Of a stretch of 64,000 nucleotides of DNA, positions 1 through 9,191 are shown in pieces. The notes below the pieces were generated by a model. It was not told the DNA's origin. It saw only the letters and a program-made list of their open reading frames with translations, and ran no database searches. Each line of letters starts with the position of its first letter. Positions within the stretch are counted from its first letter, which is position 1. Origin of the DNA: Parapedobacter indicus (GTDB lineage Bacteria > Bacteroidota > Bacteroidia > Sphingobacteriales > Sphingobacteriaceae); assembly GCF_900113765.1 (NCBI RefSeq), contig NZ_FOQO01000008.1:1-64000 (forward strand), written 5' to 3'. A program made the translations under genes and the position numbers.

Positions 1-80
1 TGTGTCAGGGCCTGTTGGCCGTAGGTGGCAACCGACGTACACAGTAACGCCGATGCCATGATCAGTAATTTCCGTTTCAT
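1..80 (-). CDS. N-terminus of an exported protein, probably PorP/SprF-type T9SS partner (partial)
   Basis: An ATG at 80-78 opens a frame that runs off the left edge. The 26 visible codons read MKRKLLIMASALLCTSVATY followed by GQQALT, a typical Sec signal peptide with likely cleavage after TYG. It starts 22 bp after the stop of the giant surface protein, in the same direction, so the two are probably co-transcribed. In Bacteroidota, genes for proteins with a type B (gliding-motility) C-terminal domain are very often followed by a PorP/SprF outer-membrane protein that anchors or exports them. That context, not the residues, is the reason for the call. Signal peptide and start are seen; family is inferred. 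Confidence 0.55.
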   Translation of the reverse strand, partial: MKRKLLIMASALLCTSVATYGQQALT

Positions 81-102
81 ATATCTTTTTTCCCCGTATT
101 CA

Positions 103-3100
103 CTAATACCGTATTGCAAAGTATCCCTTCCGGTGCTCCCATTTCCCGTTCACCTTCACCTCCACGATGTAGAAGTAGGTGCCTGCGGGCAGCTGTAGTC
201 CCGCCGTGCTGATGCCGCGGAACACCACCCGGTCGTTGTCGTAGCCGCTGGCCTCCCACAGAACCGTCCCGTTACGGCTGATCACCGTCACACGGTTCTC
301 CGGATAATCCTTTATACCTTCCACCACCAGGAACTCATTGATCCCGTCGCCGTTCGGCGATACCGCCGGATGTACCCGTACCGCAAAGTTCGAGGAACGA
401 TCCGTCACAACAATGGCCACCGTAACCGGTTCGGCCGCTTCGTAATTGCCGTCGCCTGCCTGCAAGGCCGTGATGTGAACCGTGCCCAGCCGGAGAATGT
501 TCAGCGTATTGCCGCTCACCGTAGCAACCTGTTCGTCGTCCACTTCCAGCGTTACCGGAAGACCGCTGCCTGCTGACACATCCAACTGGATGCTGCCCGC
601 GCTCCGGTCAACCTCCGCAGGGGCCGTGAAGGTGATCGCCTGCCCGGCCTTCACCACCGTCAATGTGGCACCGTGGTAGGTGAATGCGTAATCCGCCGAC
701 TCGCCGCCGCTTACTGTGATGGCATAGCTGCCCGGTACGCTCGTTTCCGTGGCATCCGTTGCTGCCGAAGGTATCCGGTCAAGCGAAGAAGCATCCTCTC
801 CGGACACGAAACCGTCGTAGGACACTTCAAATGCCGGGTTGGCTTCGCCGTAGGCCCGCTTGGCATCTTGTATGCTGACCGAAAGCGGTGCCCTGACGAT
901 GTGCAGGGTTCTGCTCACCGCTGCTGCCGCAGCATATTCCAGACTGCCATCCTGGCTCGCTGCGATCACCACCTCTCCTGCGCTGTGGATATGGAGTTTG
1001 TTATCGTTTCCGATGGATGCGATAGCTGTAGCGTTGCCTTCCAGATCCGTCACCGTATAGCTCACCGGCAGGCCGCTTGTGGCCGTTGCGCCCAGTGTGA
1101 CCGGTCCCTCGCCGTAAGTCACCCCTTCCGGTTCAACAAAGGTGATCGTCTGTGGCTTGTTATCCACCAGCAGTAAGCCTACCGATACCGAGCGCTCCCC
1201 CTTGCCGCCGGAAACAATGCCGTTCGCCTGAAGTGTATGTTGACCCAGTTCCAAGTTTGTGGGCACCGGCAGCGTGCCCGCAAAATTGCCCGAGCCATCT
1301 ACCGTCAGGTGGCCCACCAGCTCGGGTATCGAAAACAGGTATACCGTCACCACAGTACCCGGCTCAAAGCCGTTGCCACTGATGTAAACCGCGGCACCCG
1401 CGCCTCGTACCAACCGGATGACCGCATCGATCGCCGAGATCGGGATCCGCTCGCCATTCGTGCCCAACGAGGACAGTTCCATGGCATAGCCATCCCCACG
1501 GAGCCTCAAATATTCTTCATCTACCACCTCTAGCGTAATGGCCTCGATGCCACCGTCCGTAATCACCACTGTCTCTCCAGGTTCAGGTTTGGGAAGTTCA
1601 CCGTCTGCGTTGGGTATCGGCTTTGTCGGGATGATGTCCGTAAGCGCCGCACTGAACACACCGGTGCCAACAGCGTTTTCAGCAGCAACACGGAGCCGGT
1701 AGGATCGATTGTTGTCTAAGCCGATTACTACGGCCTGCGTGTCGGCAGAGGTGGCGTGCTTCGCCGCAATCCACGTTTGTCCACCGTCATGGGAATATTG
1801 GATCACGTAATTCTTAATCGGCTGTCCGCCATCCGAAGGAGATTGCCAACTTAGTTTCACCTGCCGATCTCCAGCAGTAGCCGAAAGCCCGGTCGGTATA
1901 CCCGGAACCGCCCCGGGCTCTACCGGAATATCTGAAACCGTGAATTTCACCACTGTCTCGTTGCCTTCCGTATCCCTTACAATCAGTGTATATTCACCTT
2001 CTTCGGTTATGGTTGTACCTGATGTATATGGCTTTCCGTTCAAGGTCGCCGTACCCACTTCGAAGATCGGCGTCACCGCTTTGTTGTATACCGCACCATT
2101 CGTAACTCCCGTCACTACAGGGTTCGCTTTGTAAAAAGTTACGCTACTCCCATCCGTTGTAGCCACCACATCCACAGCCTCATTGCCTGCGGCATCGCCA
2201 AGACCGCTTACTGCAAATTCGATGACCCCTTCGATGTCGGCCGTCGTAAGCACGTATTCCGCCTTCCACGACAGACCGCCGTCATCCTCCGCACTCACGG
2301 TTGCAGTCTGACCTGCGATCGTTACTAACGGTGTCCGGATCGACTCACTCGCAGTAAATGTTAGTGCCACTTTATTCCCTACCTTTGCTACGGAAGCGGT
2401 CGCATTATTCGATACGATAGCCACAACCGTTAATTCTGGCCGGATGCCATCGATGCGGATACCCACCGTTGAAACCGGGCAGTAAGAAAACGTTGCATCA
2501 AGGACAATACCATCAATATCTTTGTCGCCCTCCGCCACCTTATAGCCAAAGATTACCTCATGGCCATTGTCGGACGTTCCGACAACGGATGCATTTTTGG
2601 ACTGATTGCCGACCGTTAATTGCAGGGAAGGATCATCGCCGACATTCACAGGCTGGTGAAAATCAACTGTAAAAAGAAGCTTATCACCTATTTTATACAT
2701 GCTATCCGCAGGAACGGTCAACCGTGGCGTGAGCACCTCGGTATACTCCAAAGCACCAATATCCACCGTGCCCCACGCAAGTCTCGGATTGCCTGCCACA
2801 TCATTGTGACCGGTCAGCGAGTCCAGCCCGCCTCGATACCGCATATTATCGCCCGCATTTATTGCCGGGCTGCACCCCACAAGTTGGTAGTTGCCGGCAA
2901 CGGTCGGAACATCTGCGGTTGCAGGTTGATAATCTGCAAAGATATCCGAAGGTAAGCCTACATATTCTTTGCCATTAACCACATTATGGCCTTCCAATCC
3001 ACCAATCAGGTTGTTTCCGGATAGCGGAGATATAGTACCCTCATAATCGGCTGGTCCATTGCCCCAAACTAGGCTGTTCTGCAACGTCGCACTTCCTCCA

Positions 3101-6100
3101 TCGGCTACCTTTATACCCGCATCTCCGGCTATGTTACCGCTGATCGTTGCGTTGAGTACATTTACAGCCGAGTTGCGCCCCACATAGATGCCTCCGCCAC
3201 CTCTTGCAATATTGCCCGTGATAACGGTATTAATCAGTGTAATCGACGCACCGTCAGTAGCGGTCAAGCCACCGCCTCCGCCGTCGGAAAAATTGCCGCT
3301 GATCTTCACATTGATCAATACCGGGTGCGAATCGCCGTCGCTACTCAGGGCACCGCCGTAACTTGTGGCATTATTGTTTTGTAGAACCACATTGATCAGC
3401 GTTGGTGAAGCATTGACATTTGCAATTCCACCGCCTTTATAGGCCTGTATATTTCCACTGATCATCAAATTCCGTAAAATCGGTGAAGCAAAGTAATTAC
3501 GGATTCCCCCACCAAAAGCTGACGTCGCAATACCTTTGGTAATCGTAAAGCCATCTAAAATCGCCGTTGCAGCCAATGTGTCTTTTTTGCTATAACTATT
3601 ATCGACGACCGTTCTTTCCTCATTCCCCGACAAAATCGTCTCATTTCCGACCCAGTTGCGTTCGCCCAGCTCCGTTTCATTCCCCGAAAAACCACCGTAA
3701 ATTGCGACTCCATTTTTCATGCGGAAACTGGTGTCCGGCGCAACGTAAGTGCCTGCCGCTACCCAAACTTCGCCACCGCCTTTCGCAGCAAGTACGTCGA
3801 TCATTGCCTGCAGGTCGCTGCTTGCCGTACTCCAGCCGTTTCCGATTCCGGTAGGTGTCCCACCGTTGCTTTGTGCTTTTACAAAACGGACACTGCTACC
3901 GGCAACCACCGGTCCTACGCGGAGGCTTTCTACGGCCGTTCCGTCGTCTTCGCCGTCACTGGGCAGTACCTCCACACTAATCCATTTATCGACATCCCCA
4001 GCCTGTAGCACATAGGTCGCCGCTGTAGCTCCCTCAATGGTTGTTTTACCCCCGTCTCCCACGGCGGTATCATAGCGGTACCACGTAAAGGTCGAAGCCT
4101 CTGTATCTTCATCGGCATCCAAGTAGGTATAATTGGCGGACAACCTGCCGCCCACTTCCAGCAACCCCTCGGCCGTCACACCGGAAACTACCGGCGGTGT
4201 ATTGGGTATGATAGGCGGTGTACCCGATGTCATCACGCTGGGAATACTGCGGGAGACAGCGACAAACAATTCATTTGCGTGGGTGAGCCCTGCCCATATC
4301 CCCATTTCTGCAGCTGCCTGAGCGGTCCAGTTGATTCCATCCGGACTGGTCATCACATAATTATCACCATGCCTGGATACCGCCACGAACTGACCTTCGC
4401 CATAGGTGACATCCATCCAAATGCCTCCGTGTGTGTTTTCCACACTCCAGTTGGCACCATCGGTGCTGATCATCGCCTTGCCGTCATCAGACACCGCAAC
4501 AAACCGATCGGCACCATAGGTTACCGCTACCCATTGGCCGGTTGTCTCCGGGGTTTGTACCGTCCAATTCTCTCCATCCGGACTGGTCATTACATAATTG
4601 GAACCATAAATAGACACCGCTACAAACTGCCCGGCACCATATGTGACAGACAACCAGTAGCCCTTATGCGCCAACACCGAGGTCCAATCCGTTCCGTTTT
4701 CGCTGACCATCACGTGATTGCCCTCGCCTCCCTCAAAAGCAACAGCCACAAACTTGCCATTGCCGTAGGTCACCGATCGCCAAGTCCTATCTTCCGACGC
4801 CGGGTGGGCATCCCAATTGACGCCATCCGTGCTGGTCATGACACGATTTGTTCCGTCCTGCGCAACTGCAACGAACTTCCCATCTCCGAAGGTGATATCT
4901 TGCCAAGCATTGCTTTCCGGAACAGTCCGCGCCGTCCAATTCACCCCATCCGGACTGGTCATGACCCGGTTTGTGCCCCCATAGGCCACTGCTACAAACA
5001 AACCATTTCCATAAGCCACCGAATTCCATTGACCTTCCGGTGCTGGTGTCCGTAATGCCCATTCGCTGCCCGGAACTGGGCCGGCTTCCCCAATTGGCCC
5101 TTGAGCTTCACTTTCCACCCCTGTTCCGTCAACAGAACCATCATTCGGTGTTACCTCGAAGCTGATGAACTTACCTTCGTCCTCAGCTTGTAACGTATAG
5201 GTTTTTTCAGTGGCACCATCAATGGCAGCCTTATTGGAAACCGATGCATCATCCGCTCGGTACCACTTAAACGTTGATTTATCTTCGTCGGCATCCGGAT
5301 CGTCGAAGGTGTAGTTCCCTATTAGCGTTGCGCCTACTTTTAATGTACCCGTAAACGATACATCCACTGCGCTAGGCACACCATTAGGTATACTAACCTC
5401 GCTTTCATAAGCTCCGATGTCAATGATGCCTCGGAGACTGTATTCATAGAGCCGCTGATTACCTGCCACATCCTTATCCTCATCTAGATTACCGCCGGCC
5501 GATACATAGGCATCGTTGCTGCCTGCATTTGCAGCCGGACTGGTCGCTTTGAGACTCAGGTTACCGCCCGTCGTCGGCATATCGGTCAGATCTATGTCTT
5601 CCTCAAATTGCGGATCACCGCTAATGTTGTTACCACCATTGACACCGATCGTTCTTATCCAATCGCCATTGTCGTCTAAGCTATTGGCAATAAGGCTGTA
5701 TGAAATAGACGGGATGTAAGGGAGATAGCCAGTGTAGTTGAAAATAGATGCGGAAACCGTTTCAGCATCCCCGCCAGCCGTGTTATTCCAAATGATCGAA
5801 TTGACCAATTCAAAACCAGCAGTACTGTATATACCGCCGCCCGCACCTGCCGCATTGCCACTGATGGTAACATTGGTGAAGGTCGAATTACTTGCATTAT
5901 ATATTCCGCCACCTTGGTTTGTCGCTGAATTACCTCTGATGACGACATTTTTAACCGCTAAAGCACCTGCATAGATGTAGAGCCCCCCGCCCTGACTTGT
6001 TGCCGAATTACCGCTAATCACCACATTCGTCAACTTGGCATCGGCGCCTTGACTATACATTCCACCACCGTTAGCGGCCACGTTGTCTATGATCGATACA

Positions 6101-8310
6101 TTGGTAAAGGTTGCAAGGCTACCGGAATTATGTATCCCCCCACCTGTCGTAACAGCGGAATTGCCACAAATAACCACGTCGGTAAAAACCGGCTTAGACT
6201 CGATTCCGCTAATGATAATTCCGCCAGCTTGGCCTACGGTAGCCGTATTGTCACGGATGGTTACATTCGTAAAGGTTGCATCAGCACTGTTCATCACCCC
6301 TGCCGCATAAGCTGCGGAATTGTTACTAATGACCACGTCGGTCAAGGTAGGATTTCCACCTTGGATAGAAAATCCGCCACCCCACTCTCCCGCGATATTG
6401 TTGCGGATGGTCACATCGGTCAGCTTTGGACTCGAACCGTCTTCACTTAACATTCCCCCCCCACTATTCGCCGCCTCATTGTATTCAATCGTAACGTGAT
6501 TCAACACGGGAACGGCACTACTTCCATAATTATACATGCCACCGCCATCATCATCGGTCGCCAAATTATGGCTGATTGTGACATCAGTGATCATGGGAGA
6601 TGCGCCATCGTTATGCATTCCTCCGCCTCCTCTTAACGCTTTATTGCCGATAATGGCCAGGTTGGTAAGCGTTGGTTTACCGCCCAGGTTGGAGATGCCA
6701 CCGCCCCTAATGCCGTTTGGCCCGGTATCGGCATTGCCCGCCGTGATGGTAAAACCATCGAGGATAGCGGTATTAAGCGTCGCCAAACCCGTCACGACGT
6801 GATAGCTGTTGTTTCCTATTATCTGCGTAGCAGGATCGGTGATGATTTCTTCCGCATCATCGTTGCCAATATCGCCGCTTAGAATCGTCTTGTAGGTGTC
6901 CCAATTGCGTTCATCCATCGTAGGTGTCCCGCTGTTGGGAAATCCGCCATAGATTTCCACGCCACTTTGCAATGGAAAGGTAGCCGCGCGGTCCGACGGA
7001 TTGCTTGTCGGTGTGTATTTGCCTTCGGCCACCCAGATTTGCAGCGTACCGTCGGTCGCTGCGTTCCAGTTACCCTTGGCCCATTGTAAAGCGTCCGACA
7101 GTTCATTGATGGCGTTGGGCCAGCTGTCGCCGGATCTGTTACCGCCTTCAACGTTTTTATTGACATATAAAATTCCAGCTGCATCCGGGCTAATTTCTGC
7201 TGCTGCCGGTTCATCGCGCAGGTAAGGATAGGCTGCGCCCCCATCTACGGCCCAATCGTTGATGAAATCAAATCCATCAAACGATGCAGCATTCTTAAAC
7301 TGACTATCTGAAAGTCCGGTCATCCCACTGGATGAGCCGTTGCCTACGGCGTTAGCCCGTCCTGAGGTTGTCATGTTCCAGTAACCATGCGTAACAGTCC
7401 CCTGAGCGTCACCCACCAAACCACCAACCTGGCTAGTACCCGACACGCTGCCTGTGGCGTAACTGGTTGTAATAGTCGTGGCCATATAATGGTAACCGAC
7501 AAGCCCACCGACGACATTACCGCCCGATACATTACCCATGGCGTAGCTAGTAGTTATGGAACCGCTATTAGTACCGGCCAAACCACCAACATTATTACCG
7601 CCCGTAACACTGCCCGTGGCGTAGCTGGAGATGAGAGGACCACCATTAAAACCTATCAGACCTCCAATATGGGTCACTATGCCTGAAACACTGGCCGTTG
7701 CATAACTCCGGACAGTAGTGCTATTTGCGGTCATGCCAATTAAACCGCCGACAGCGGAATTACCTGAAACGCTACCCGTGACGTAACACACTTCGATGGT
7801 ACTGCCCGGTTGGACACTGCCCGCTAAGCCACCGACATTGTCACCCCCAACGATATTGACTCCCTCTAGGGCCACATTGCTAATCTTAGCCGGCTTGCCG
7901 ATTATGCCAACCATACCGAACAGGCCGACATATGAAACCATATCAACCGTGGGGCGGTTTATGCTCAAACCCGTTATCTTCTTGCTATTTCCGTTAAACG
8001 AACCAACAAACTGAGCATCTATACCCGGCTTGCCAACTGGCTCAAACCCGGCACCACTGTTCCATCCTGCTGTTACTGAAGCATTGATGTCGGCGACGAG
8101 GATAAAATGCTTGTCCAAATGCTCCCTCATGGCCTGAAGCTGTTCTACAGTTGCAATCTGATAGGGGTTGTCTTCCGTGCCGCTTCCGCCCGCAAAGGAC
8201 ACACCGGGGACACTCCCTGCCAGGCGGGTGACAATCAACAATGTAAGTAATGTGTTAAGCAGCAGCTGTCCGACTAATTTCGGACCCGTTGAACGAGTAA
8301 AAATATGCAT
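103..8310 (-). CDS. Giant T9SS-secreted surface protein: GLUG repeats, two beta-helices, propeller, Ig/FN3/MBG domains
   Basis: Exported repeat protein of about 2735 residues, probably a surface adhesin. I start it at ATG 8310 because a signal peptide follows at once (MHIFTRSTGPKLVGQLLLNT); the longer frame to 8415 begins with TTG and adds 35 residues unlike a signal. Order from the N-terminus: GLUG-type repeats (VGGLxG...SYATGSV, about nt 7380-7870); a right-handed beta-helix of GNSAT..GGGIYN-type coils (about nt 5700-6800); an Ig-like domain; seven WxSVTYGxGxFVAV repeats forming a predicted propeller (about nt 4220-5060); another Ig-like domain; a second beta-helix (about nt 2980-3900); FN3 (about nt 1650-1920); MBG-type domains; and a C-terminal domain with VSPNGDGIN...GTYFYIVEV..GYFAIRY, the type B T9SS sorting signal. 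Role as adhesin is inferred. Confidence 0.9.
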   Translation of the reverse strand: MHIFTRSTGPKLVGQLLLNTLLTLLIVTRLAGSVPGVSFAGGSGTEDNPYQIATVEQLQAMREHLDKHFILVADINASVTAGWNSGAGFEPVGKPGIDAQFVGSFNGNSKKITGLSINRPTVDMVSYVGLFGMVGIIGKPAKISNVALEGVNIVGGDNVGGLAGSVQPGSTIEVCYVTGSVSGNSAVGGLIGMTANSTTVRSYATASVSGIVTHIGGLIGFNGGPLISSYATGSVTGGNNVGGLAGTNSGSITTSYAMGNVSGGNVVGGLVGYHYMATTITTSYATGSVSGTSQVGGLVGDAQGTVTHGYWNMTTSGRANAVGNGSSSGMTGLSDSQFKNAASFDGFDFINDWAVDGGAAYPYLRDEPAAAEISPDAAGILYVNKNVEGGNRSGDSWPNAINELSDALQWAKGNWNAATDGTLQIWVAEGKYTPTSNPSDRAATFPLQSGVEIYGGFPNSGTPTMDERNWDTYKTILSGDIGNDDAEEIITDPATQIIGNNSYHVVTGLATLNTAILDGFTITAGNADTGPNGIRGGGISNLGGKPTLTNLAIIGNKALRGGGGMHNDGASPMITDVTISHNLATDDDGGGMYNYGSSAVPVLNHVTIEYNEAANSGGGMLSEDGSSPKLTDVTIRNNIAGEWGGGFSIQGGNPTLTDVVISNNSAAYAAGVMNSADATFTNVTIRDNTATVGQAGGIIISGIESKPVFTDVVICGNSAVTTGGGIHNSGSLATFTNVSIIDNVAANGGGMYSQGADAKLTNVVISGNSATSQGGGLYIYAGALAVKNVVIRGNSATNQGGGIYNASNSTFTNVTISGNAAGAGGGIYSTAGFELVNSIIWNNTAGGDAETVSASIFNYTGYLPYIPSISYSLIANSLDDNGDWIRTIGVNGGNNISGDPQFEEDIDLTDMPTTGGNLSLKATSPAANAGSNDAYVSAGGNLDEDKDVAGNQRLYEYSLRGIIDIGAYESEVSIPNGVPSAVDVSFTGTLKVGATLIGNYTFDDPDADEDKSTFKWYRADDASVSNKAAIDGATEKTYTLQAEDEGKFISFEVTPNDGSVDGTGVESEAQGPIGEAGPVPGSEWALRTPAPEGQWNSVAYGNGLFVAVAYGGTNRVMTSPDGVNWTARTVPESNAWQDITFGDGKFVAVAQDGTNRVMTSTDGVNWDAHPASEDRTWRSVTYGNGKFVAVAFEGGEGNHVMVSENGTDWTSVLAHKGYWLSVTYGAGQFVAVSIYGSNYVMTSPDGENWTVQTPETTGQWVAVTYGADRFVAVSDDGKAMISTDGANWSVENTHGGIWMDVTYGEGQFVAVSRHGDNYVMTSPDGINWTAQAAAEMGIWAGLTHANELFVAVSRSIPSVMTSGTPPIIPNTPPVVSGVTAEGLLEVGGRLSANYTYLDADEDTEASTFTWYRYDTAVGDGGKTTIEGATAATYVLQAGDVDKWISVEVLPSDGEDDGTAVESLRVGPVVAGSSVRFVKAQSNGGTPTGIGNGWSTASSDLQAMIDVLAAKGGGEVWVAAGTYVAPDTSFRMKNGVAIYGGFSGNETELGERNWVGNETILSGNEERTVVDNSYSKKDTLAATAILDGFTITKGIATSAFGGGIRNYFASPILRNLMISGNIQAYKGGGIANVNASPTLINVVLQNNNATSYGGALSSDGDSHPVLINVKISGNFSDGGGGGLTATDGASITLINTVITGNIARGGGGIYVGRNSAVNVLNATISGNIAGDAGIKVADGGSATLQNSLVWGNGPADYEGTISPLSGNNLIGGLEGHNVVNGKEYVGLPSDIFADYQPATADVPTVAGNYQLVGCSPAINAGDNMRYRGGLDSLTGHNDVAGNPRLAWGTVDIGALEYTEVLTPRLTVPADSMYKIGDKLLFTVDFHQPVNVGDDPSLQLTVGNQSKNASVVGTSDNGHEVIFGYKVAEGDKDIDGIVLDATFSYCPVSTVGIRIDGIRPELTVVAIVSNNATASVAKVGNKVALTFTASESIRTPLVTIAGQTATVSAEDDGGLSWKAEYVLTTADIEGVIEFAVSGLGDAAGNEAVDVVATTDGSSVTFYKANPVVTGVTNGAVYNKAVTPIFEVGTATLNGKPYTSGTTITEEGEYTLIVRDTEGNETVVKFTVSDIPVEPGAVPGIPTGLSATAGDRQVKLSWQSPSDGGQPIKNYVIQYSHDGGQTWIAAKHATSADTQAVVIGLDNNRSYRLRVAAENAVGTGVFSAALTDIIPTKPIPNADGELPKPEPGETVVITDGGIEAITLEVVDEEYLRLRGDGYAMELSSLGTNGERIPISAIDAVIRLVRGAGAAVYISGNGFEPGTVVTVYLFSIPELVGHLTVDGSGNFAGTLPVPTNLELGQHTLQANGIVSGGKGERSVSVGLLLVDNKPQTITFVEPEGVTYGEGPVTLGATATSGLPVSYTVTDLEGNATAIASIGNDNKLHIHSAGEVVIAASQDGSLEYAAAAAVSRTLHIVRAPLSVSIQDAKRAYGEANPAFEVSYDGFVSGEDASSLDRIPSAATDATETSVPGSYAITVSGGESADYAFTYHGATLTVVKAGQAITFTAPAEVDRSAGSIQLDVSAGSGLPVTLEVDDEQVATVSGNTLNILRLGTVHITALQAGDGNYEAAEPVTVAIVVTDRSSNFAVRVHPAVSPNGDGINEFLVVEGIKDYPENRVTVISRNGTVLWEASGYDNDRVVFRGISTAGLQLPAGTYFYIVEVKVNGKWEHRKGYFAIRY
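4220..5060 (-). repeat. Seven tandem propeller-blade repeats inside the giant surface protein
   Basis: Seven consecutive units of about 38-42 codons, each starting with W followed by (S/D/A)VTYGxGxFVAV, then VMTSPDG and NWT. The pattern resembles BNR/sialidase-type blades. Seven units with this spacing suit a seven-bladed beta-propeller. The last unit is shortened and has lost part of the motif (ELFVAVSRSIPSVMTS). Confidence 0.75.
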
Positions 8311-8359
8311 AGGTATGCGGTCTATTAAGCAGTGAGAATGAGATTGTGTTCGATGGTTA

Positions 8360-8379
8360 AGGCATGGGTAAACATGCCT
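8360..8379 (-). promoter_or_regulatory. Hairpin in the 5' leader of the giant surface protein
   Basis: On the minus strand AGGCATG and CATGCCT form a perfect 7-bp stem around a TTTACC loop. It lies between the promoter-like element at 8413-8457 and the start codon at 8310. Its function is not known. Confidence 0.4.
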
Positions 8380-8412
8380 AAGTAAATTTTCATAGTAGTA
8401 GATATTTAGTCG

Positions 8413-8457
8413 CAAAGAAAAATATTCCGATTAAGAATATGCCCACCCAAAAGGGTA
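8413..8457 (-). promoter_or_regulatory. Bipartite palindromic promoter-like element, copy 1 (giant surface protein)
   Basis: Read on the minus strand: ACCCTTTTGGGT (perfect palindrome, 8445-8456), a short linker, a second dyad TATTCT-N5-GGAATA (8423-8439), then TTTCTTTG (8413-8420). TTTCTTTG differs by one base from the Bacteroidota -7 box TAnnTTTG. There is no clear -33 box; the dyad occupies that place, which suggests an activator or an alternative sigma factor. Predicted transcription start is near 8407, about 97 nt before the gene. Two further copies are at 8842 and 9192. Confidence 0.65.
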
Positions 8458-8617
8458 GTTTTTACTTTATATAGACACGCTTGTAGCGCCGTCAGCGCAA
8501 CTGTCTCCTTCGTGTCTCCTTGAACGACGGATCCATCGGGTCCAATTACGAGAAACAGCCATCCAGACAGATCACCCCTATGGGTGTATAGATACAGATT
8601 GCTTATCGGCAGTTACC

Positions 8618-8836
8618 AAAAAAACGGCAGAATCGGCTTACTATGAAAACCGATTACTACCGTTTTCCTTTTCGGCCGAAGGAGCGAATCGGCCATCGTT
8701 CAGGTGCCCCATTGTCTATGCGGTTATTACTTATAACGCTAATATTCGATCGTGTATCGCATTGTACGTTTTGCTACTGCTCCTCATTAACATGCTAGAT
8801 AATATACATCGATTCAGCTAATTTATATAGTAGATG
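8618..8836 (-). ncRNA. Putative structured small RNA A
   Basis: Predicted transcript of about 219 nt from promoter-like copy 2 to a 7-T run at 8618-8624. The 3' 88 nt (8705 to 8618) match the 3' 88 nt of RNA B in length and layout: ACCTGAAC; a hairpin GGCCGA/TCGGCC whose loop contains GCTCC; the linker ACGGTAGT; and a terminator hairpin ATCGG/CCGAT with outer ACGG/CCGT, followed by T7. Stem bases differ from RNA B while pairing is kept. No convincing protein is encoded; the longest ATG frame noticed is about 20 codons. Start site is a prediction. Confidence 0.55.
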
Positions 8837-8841
8837 TATTA

Positions 8842-8887
8842 CAAAGAAATGTATTCCATATTGGAATATACCTACCCAAAAGGGTGG
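8842..8887 (-). promoter_or_regulatory. Bipartite palindromic promoter-like element, copy 2 (RNA A)
   Basis: Same layout as copy 1: ACCCTTTTGGGT (8874-8885), dyad TATTCC-N5-GGAATA on the minus strand (8852-8868, perfect arms), then TTTCTTTG (8842-8849). It points at RNA A. Copies 1 and 2 also share ATCTACTA just downstream. Confidence 0.65.
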
Positions 8888-8933
8888 CTTTTCATTTTTC
8901 CAACACTGCAACCCAAGGCCGTAATATGCTGGC

Positions 8934-9186
8934 AAAAAAACAGCAGGATCAGTCTTTTAAACTGATCACTACCGTTCTAAATATCGGCCAAAAGGAGCAA
9001 TTTTTTGGCCAGAGTTCAGGTTAGCCCACATTAATATCACTGCAAAACTACGAAAGCCCATATGGCTAAAACCTTAGGTGGTTAAGCCATCCGGATATGG
9101 CTACACCTCCCGAAGAAATCTTAGGTCCTGTTATTTGATGCGATACACAATCATTGGCCTAATATTTTTTTTCACTATTAGAATGA
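8934..9186 (-). ncRNA. Putative structured small RNA B
   Basis: Predicted transcript of about 253 nt from promoter-like copy 3 to a 7-T run at 8934-8940. Its 3' 88 nt (9021 to 8934) parallel RNA A: ACCTGAAC; hairpin GGCCAAAA/TTTTGGCC with a loop containing GCTCC; ACGGTAGT; terminator hairpin GATCAG/CTGATC with outer ACGG/CTGT; T7. Further upstream it can form AGCCAT/ATGGCT (about 9075-9100). No protein coding is apparent. Function is unknown; the promoter shared with the adjacent surface protein suggests joint control. Confidence 0.55.
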
Positions 9187-9191
9187 TGAAA

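Noticed and set aside
673-1176. 167-codon frame on the plus strand inside the giant gene
   Set aside because: Antisense shadow of a long GC-rich repeat gene; no start signal and no family features. The same holds for other opposite-strand frames such as 4279-5055 and 6049-6450.
8311-8415. 35-residue N-terminal extension of the giant protein
   Set aside because: It starts with TTG, overlaps the predicted promoter and leader hairpin, and pushes the signal peptide inside the protein.
8571-8590. CACCCCTATGGGTG dyad as a fourth copy of the bipartite element
   Set aside because: It lacks the TATTCC/GGAATA dyad and TTTCTTTG; only the palindromic ACCC/GGGT resemblance is present.
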